This document shows positions 38,903 to 43,362 of a stretch of DNA of 43,362 nucleotides, one piece after another; the first letter of the stretch is position 1; each line of letters opens with the position of its first letter. The stretch covers positions 1 to 43,362 of the forward strand of contig JAANXA010000056.1 in assembly GCA_018263505.1 (NCBI GenBank), written 5' to 3'. Position numbers and translations under genes: made by a program. The notes under the pieces were generated by a model, which saw nothing but the letters and a program-made list of their open reading frames with translations, was not told the DNA's origin and ran no database searches. Origin of the DNA: Candidatus Nitrosopumilus sp. Its GTDB lineage: Archaea; Thermoproteota; Nitrososphaeria; Nitrososphaerales; Nitrosopumilaceae.

Positions 38903-39955
38903 ATGAAAAAGATTTTTGTTAATGGTTATGGTTCAATTGGAAGTAGAATTACATCTTTTCTGAAAGATGATCCAGAAATTACAGTAATTGGTGTTGGAAA
39001 ATATTCTCCAGATGAGAAAGTAAATGTGGCAATATCTAGGGGATTAGATGTTTATGTTCCTGAAAGAAAATTAAACGATTTTTCTGATTATGAAATATCT
39101 GGGTCTATAGAGTCTGCTCTTGATCAATGTGATTTAGTTATCGATGCTGCTCCAGGCGGACATGGTTATAAAAACAAGAAAAATTTGTATGTTCCAAAAA
39201 ATATCCCTGCAATTTATCAGGGTGGTGAATCAACTACTGGTGATGAATCTGTTTCTGATTTATTGTTTAACTCCAGAGCAAATTATGATCTTGCATTAAG
39301 GCAACAACATGTCATGCAAGGTAGTTGTAATGTTACTGGAATGGGTAGGATTTTAGAACCACTACGTGAAAAATTTGGAGATAATTTAATTCGATTTGAT
39401 GTTACTTTAGTTAGAAGATGGGCAGACATTGAACAAACAGAAAAGAAAGTTTCAGACACAATTGAGATGACTGAAAAACCTCATCATGGAGATGATGTTA
39501 AATTGTATTTTGGTAAGGATACACCACTTTATGTACGTGCAATTAAAGTTCCAACCAGACAAATGCATTTGCATATTATGGATATCAGATTCAAAGAGAC
39601 AGCACCAAAACCCTCTGAAATTCATGAATTATTTACTAATGAATTTGGTGTGGCCACACTTTGGACTGCAAAAGGCACTAAAGATGTAAGGGACTATGCT
39701 GAGAATATGGGATTTAATTTTACTGACACTAACATGATTCACATTCATGCTAATATGACTACGTCAATTGGTGACACTGTTCAAATGATGTATTCAGATG
39801 ATCAAACAGGAATTGTAATTCCTGAAAATCACATGTTGTTGCAAGCAATGTTATTTGATAAATCATATGAAGATGCATTTTCTCATACTGAATCTATTTT
39901 TCACATGAAAGAAAAGAAACAAAAATTACAAGAATATTTTGCAAAAAAAGATTAA
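38903..39955 (+). CDS. gap: Type II (archaeal) glyceraldehyde-3-phosphate dehydrogenase, phosphorylating
   Basis: 350 aa. Nucleotide-binding VNGYGSIGSRI at 6-16, catalytic C142 in MQGSCNVTGMGRI, RRWADIEQTEKK and PTRQMHLHIMDIRFKE of the archaeal form. Works in gluconeogenesis in these autotrophs. A CTAAATAA element lies about 30 bases before the ATG. Its end overlaps the convergent CNNM-like gene by 4 bp. Confidence 0.94.
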   Translation: MKKIFVNGYGSIGSRITSFLKDDPEITVIGVGKYSPDEKVNVAISRGLDVYVPERKLNDFSDYEISGSIESALDQCDLVIDAAPGGHGYKNKKNLYVPKNIPAIYQGGESTTGDESVSDLLFNSRANYDLALRQQHVMQGSCNVTGMGRILEPLREKFGDNLIRFDVTLVRRWADIEQTEKKVSDTIEMTEKPHHGDDVKLYFGKDTPLYVRAIKVPTRQMHLHIMDIRFKETAPKPSEIHELFTNEFGVATLWTAKGTKDVRDYAENMGFNFTDTNMIHIHANMTTSIGDTVQMMYSDDQTGIVIPENHMLLQAMLFDKSYEDAFSHTESIFHMKEKKQKLQEYFAKKD

Positions 39956-41205
39956 GTTCTAATTTTTTCAATTCTGATTTTTTGTGGGATATTTTTTGAG
40001 ACTTTTTCCACTATGATTCTGAGTTCATCCACTTCGACCTTGTCTCCTTCTTGTGGGATATCTTGAAGTCTTTCATGTAAGAACCCATTAAGTGATGCAT
40101 AGTCGTCTCCTTCGGGAATTCTAGTTTTAAAAACTTCATTTACAATATCAATTTCAATATCGCCGTTTGTAATTATGGTGTCTTGATCAATTCTTTCGTA
40201 TCCTGTCTTTCTTGTAAGATCTGTTTCATCCTCAATTTCTCCTACAATTTCTTCTAACAAATCTTCAAGCGTAACTAATCCTTCAACTCCACCATGCTCA
40301 TCTACTACTATTGCCATGTGTGTTTTTCTTCCCTTCATTTCTTTTAATAATGAACTAACCATTTTTTCTTGCGATACAAATACTGGTTTTCTTGAAATTT
40401 CTTCTAACGTTACCATTTTGTTGTCTATTTCTAATTCTTTGAGAACATCTCTAACATGAATAAATCCTACAATATCATCTCTAGTTTCTCCATAAATTGG
40501 AATTCTTGAATGTCCACTTTGATTTATCTGTGGAAGTGCTTCAAAAAGGAGCGTCTTTGAGTTTAATGTAAACATCTTAGTTCTAGGTGTCATAACAGAG
40601 CGAATTACTGTATCATCAAATTTCAGAGCACCGTGAACTAATTCCATCTCTTCTTTCTCAATTGCTTTTTCTTCTAATCCTTGATCAATTACTCCTTTGA
40701 TTTCTTCTTCGGTGATTGGTGGAGGTGTGTAACTACTACCTGTAATTTTTACTACCCCTCGAGTAATAATTTCGAAAAATTTTACAACTGGATAAAATGC
40801 ATAACTAAACCCTAGCAAAACTGGGGCATATCTTAATGCAATTTTAGTAGAGTTTGCATTACAATATGTTTTTGGAGTAATTTCTCCAAATACTAAAATT
40901 AAAAATGTCATTACCCCTACTGCAATTCCTAAACCATCATTTCCAAAAAGTCTAATTGCAACACTTGTTGCAAGAGCTGAAGCACCAACATTTACCAGAT
41001 TATTTCCTAGATTTACACTTGACATCATCCAACTGGGATTTGTTTTTAGTTTGTGTAGTGCCTTAGATCCTTTTTTACCTTCATTGTATAATTGAATTAC
41101 TTTTGACTTCCTAATTCCAACCAGAGCTACTTCTAGACCACTAAAAAATCCAGACAATCCGATTAATACAATCAGGGCAGAAATTTCAACCCATAAATCT
41201 ACCAT
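39952..41205 (-). CDS. CNNM/CorC (TlyC-like) transporter-type membrane protein
   Basis: 417 aa. Residues 1-150: DUF21/CNNM membrane domain (FFSGLEVALVGIRKSK, VNLGNNLVNVGASALAT, LVFGEITPKT). Residues about 195-320: a CBS pair (VMTPRTKMFTLN, HSRIPIYGETRDDIVGFIHVRDVL, THMAIVVDEHGGVEGLVTLEDLLEEIVGEIEDE). Residues 340-417: CorC_HlyC domain (IDIVNEVFKTRIPEGDDYASLNGFLHERL). The family exports Mg2+ or other divalent ions; the older hemolysin name is misleading. Confidence 0.9.
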   Translation of the reverse strand: MVDLWVEISALIVLIGLSGFFSGLEVALVGIRKSKVIQLYNEGKKGSKALHKLKTNPSWMMSSVNLGNNLVNVGASALATSVAIRLFGNDGLGIAVGVMTFLILVFGEITPKTYCNANSTKIALRYAPVLLGFSYAFYPVVKFFEIITRGVVKITGSSYTPPPITEEEIKGVIDQGLEEKAIEKEEMELVHGALKFDDTVIRSVMTPRTKMFTLNSKTLLFEALPQINQSGHSRIPIYGETRDDIVGFIHVRDVLKELEIDNKMVTLEEISRKPVFVSQEKMVSSLLKEMKGRKTHMAIVVDEHGGVEGLVTLEDLLEEIVGEIEDETDLTRKTGYERIDQDTIITNGDIEIDIVNEVFKTRIPEGDDYASLNGFLHERLQDIPQEGDKVEVDELRIIVEKVSKNIPQKIRIEKIRT

Positions 41206-41349
41206 ATTTTTCTCCGATAATATTTCTGAGAATAATTATTTTCTCTATTCATTTAGTTTTTTTGCACCATCTTTTGGTAAGAATAATTTTACAAAACTAC
41301 GATTTAACTCTTAAGATCATAAATTGAGCCTGATTAATTAAAAATATCA

Positions 41350-42687
41350 TTAATTTTTAGGCGGATTTGCAAATCTGTTTTCAGAATTATTATGATAGTT
41401 TACTGGTAACATTGCATCTTTTTGTCTACCTGTTAAAATTCCTACTACTGTATCATCTTTTTTCATAACTCCTTCACTGATTAGTTTTTTAATTCCTACA
41501 ACGGATGCACCTGATGCCATCTCACAATCAAACCCATTTAATCCTACAACTGACATACCATCAAGCATTTCTGAATCTGTCACCGTTGTTACTATTCCAT
41601 TAGTGAACTCTAATGCTCGTAAACCTTTTAGAATATTTGCAGGTCTTCCAATTTGTATCGCAGTGGCTTTTGTTTTTGGTCTTAAACCTTCTTTATCTAG
41701 ATGATCATAATATCTAGAAATCAATTCTGTATTTGGTTTTCCTTTATTCCATCGTAACTCTTCATCTTCAAATTTTCCATTATACAAATCTGATAACGTA
41801 CTTGCACCTTCAGAATTGATTACTGCTATTCTGGGAATTTTTTTTATCCATCCCCATTCATATAATTCCATCAAAGCTTTTCCACAACTTGATGTATTCC
41901 CTAATGCTCCACCTGGATATACAATCCAATCTGGTGCCTCCCAGTTAAGATATTCTAATGCTCTAAATGGAATTGTTTTTTGACCTTCGATTCTAAATGG
42001 ATTTACAGAATTTACTGTGTACCCATCATGATTTTTTGCATCGTCTAAAGACTGTTTTAATGCATCATCAAAGTTTCCATCAACTTCAAGAATTTGAGCT
42101 CCATATTGATATGCTTGACTGAGTTTTCCTGGAGCAATTTGACCTGCTGGAATATACACATCACAATTAATTCCTTCATTTGCTGCAAACATTCCTGCAG
42201 CAGCTGATGTATTCCCTGTAGATGCACACACTATTTTTTTTGCACCTACCATTTTTGCATGAGTGACTGCAGTTGCCATCCCATTATCTTTGAATGAACC
42301 ACTTGGGTTGTATCCTTCTGGTTGTAACCACAAATTATCACTTTGAATCTCTATGAATTCTGAGGCTTTTGTCATGTGGTATGGTTTTGAAAGTCTACCT
42401 TCTGCACCATCTAATGAAACCAAAAATTTTGAACATTGTTCAATATCTTCTGTATCTATTTGACAAAAATTTAACAGTTCTCTGAATCGCCATACTCCAC
42501 TTTCATTGAAAATACTTCCTTGTGGATTACGCCTTTTGTAAAAAACATCTTTTAGATTTTCTGAAGGTTTGTTTTTGTATTTTACATCTAATAGATGTCC
42601 TTTTTCACATTGAACATTAGTGCTCTCTATTGGATATTCTAAACCACATTGAATATCAATACATTTGAGAAAAGCATCACCATTCAT
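41350..42687 (-). CDS. thrC: Threonine synthase
   Basis: 445 aa from the ATG at 42687; an in-frame start at 42741 adds 18 residues that do not look like the family. N-terminal zinc-ribbon-like CIDIQCGLEYPIESTNVQCEKGH, then the PLP fold with K133 in YNPSGSFKDNGMATAV, CASTGNTSAAAGMFAA, YPGGALGNTSSCGKAL and GVVGIKKL-type end (ASGASVVGIKKLISEG). Converts O-phosphohomoserine to threonine. Gene-free 42688-43070 upstream shows AT-rich sequence only. Confidence 0.9.
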   Translation of the reverse strand: MNGDAFLKCIDIQCGLEYPIESTNVQCEKGHLLDVKYKNKPSENLKDVFYKRRNPQGSIFNESGVWRFRELLNFCQIDTEDIEQCSKFLVSLDGAEGRLSKPYHMTKASEFIEIQSDNLWLQPEGYNPSGSFKDNGMATAVTHAKMVGAKKIVCASTGNTSAAAGMFAANEGINCDVYIPAGQIAPGKLSQAYQYGAQILEVDGNFDDALKQSLDDAKNHDGYTVNSVNPFRIEGQKTIPFRALEYLNWEAPDWIVYPGGALGNTSSCGKALMELYEWGWIKKIPRIAVINSEGASTLSDLYNGKFEDEELRWNKGKPNTELISRYYDHLDKEGLRPKTKATAIQIGRPANILKGLRALEFTNGIVTTVTDSEMLDGMSVVGLNGFDCEMASGASVVGIKKLISEGVMKKDDTVVGILTGRQKDAMLPVNYHNNSENRFANPPKN

Positions 42688-43070
42688 CACATTTTCAACT
42701 AAACTGTGATAATTTAAAGCAAATGTGTAATTTTTACACAACTCAAGCTATTTTTCCTTGATTGTAGATTTTTCCAAAGATAACTCGTTTTGTTATCCAT
42801 GTTATTAATTTCTGCACGACAAACAAGAATAAAAGTAGTACGAATACTATGTTTTAGAAAATAATTAATTTAATTTCACAAACTAATTTTCACAAAATCT
42901 TCCACGACAATGTTTTGTTTGAAATCCGAATGTTATCCTATATGACTTCAATATTTAATCAACATCCAACAAAGATTTTATTTTGTAGATTGAGTAATAG
43001 TATCATAGTAAGAAGAAAGAAGAAAACCTAAACAATTATTTTCAATTATCCTTAATTCTTTGTCTTTTTT

Positions 43071-43362
43071 TTAGAATATCATTTTTCCTTGATTGTGTTT
43101 TTCTAACAATTCATTGAGTGTTTTCAATGCTGATTCAATGTTGGGGGTTTCAGGTCTGGTAACTAGTTCTGATTTTATTGCCACAATGTATGGGATTTTT
43201 GCTTTCACCTTGGTGTCTTGAATTTCTTTTTCAGTGTAACCATTTGGAAGATCCTTGAAATTGGCAATAATGTCTGCCAACTTTACCACTTTACTTTGCC
43301 AAGGTGCTGTTCCTAATTGTGTGACATATTGTCTTTCTTGTTGTACTTTGACTAGTCGGGTA
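43071..43362 (-). CDS. 3' part of an HD-type hydrolase (RelA/SpoT- or Mesh1-like), runs off the window
   Basis: The frame stays open to the window edge without a credible start: TRLVKVQQERQYVTQLGTAP then WQSKVVKLADIIANFKDLPNGYTEKE. The VKLADIIANFKDL block resembles the last conserved helix (KLAD...N) of HD-domain phosphohydrolases such as ppGpp hydrolases. The metal-binding HD residues lie outside the window. A GTG at 43289 could be mistaken for the start, but the upstream residues are coding-like. Confidence 0.55.
   Translation of the reverse strand, partial: TRLVKVQQERQYVTQLGTAPWQSKVVKLADIIANFKDLPNGYTEKEIQDTKVKAKIPYIVAIKSELVTRPETPNIESALKTLNELLEKHNQGKMIF

Noticed and set aside
42942-43031. 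29-aa plus-strand frame
   Set aside because: Highly basic, no promoter, in a gene-poor AT-rich spacer; probably chance.

Overview
The window comes from an AT-rich, mesophilic ammonia-oxidising archaeon of the Nitrososphaerota (Thaumarchaeota), most likely Nitrosopumilus or Nitrosarchaeum-like. This is inferred from gene content: an archaeal S10/spc ribosomal block with RNase P protein Rpp29 and eS4, proteasome alpha, a CdvB/ESCRT-III protein, type II archaeal GAPDH, HMG-CoA synthase, a biotin operon, many TATA-proximal (apparently leaderless) starts and frequent TTG starts. No taxonomic marker such as 16S rRNA or amoA lies in the window.

Region 1 (1-10.1 kb) is accessory. It opens with a compact mobile element: a tyrosine-recombinase gene enclosed by perfect 111-bp inverted repeats (5-115 and 1771-1881). 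A degenerate third copy of the repeat lies at about 5559-5645. Around it are exported or membrane-anchored proteins: a metzincin zinc protease with a co-directional partner, small Cys-containing anchored proteins, a signal-peptide protein separated from a long exported-looking domain by one in-frame amber codon, and a membrane-anchored serpin. A divergent pair of very short genes (a ribbon-helix-helix protein and a 59-aa helical protein) lies at 3.76-4.16 kb. A 270-bp cluster of CCCTAA/TTAGG-type repeats separates this region from purC.

Region 2 (10.6-15.7 kb) holds purC, a winged-helix regulator overlapping an F420/FMN split-barrel protein, a histone H1-like Lys/Ala-rich protein, several small lineage proteins and tRNA-Asn(GTT). 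A family of perfect palindromes with a TTCGAA core recurs in its intergenic spaces.

Region 3 (15.7-25.3 kb, minus strand) is the ribosomal block. Its transcription order is psmA, a SPOUT RNA methyltransferase, a 36-aa membrane protein, then rpl3-rpl4-rpl23-rps19-rpl22-rps3-rpl29-rnp1-rps17-rpl14-rpl24-rps4e-rpl5-rps14-rps8-rpl6. rpl2 is missing from its usual slot between rpl23 and rps19, and the block stops after rpl6.

Region 4 (25.6-43.4 kb) is housekeeping: a DUF371 protein, CdvB, a two-gene thioredoxin/CcdA pair, biotin synthesis (bioB-bioF and bioA on minus, bioD on plus), CBS-domain and universal-stress proteins with a chimeric pseudogene between them, HMG-CoA synthase, a DsbA-like protein, GAPDH, a CNNM/CorC-type membrane protein, threonine synthase, and the 3' part of an HD-type hydrolase running off the end.

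Most notable: the inverted-repeat-bounded recombinase and its relict end; a GTTAAC-N16-GTTAAC site placed almost identically upstream of both bioB and rpl3, resembling the BirA operator; the TTCGAA palindrome family; the CCCTAA cluster; the amber-split secreted protein; and the PAC2/UspA chimeric pseudogene. All function calls rest on reading motifs; no database search was run.
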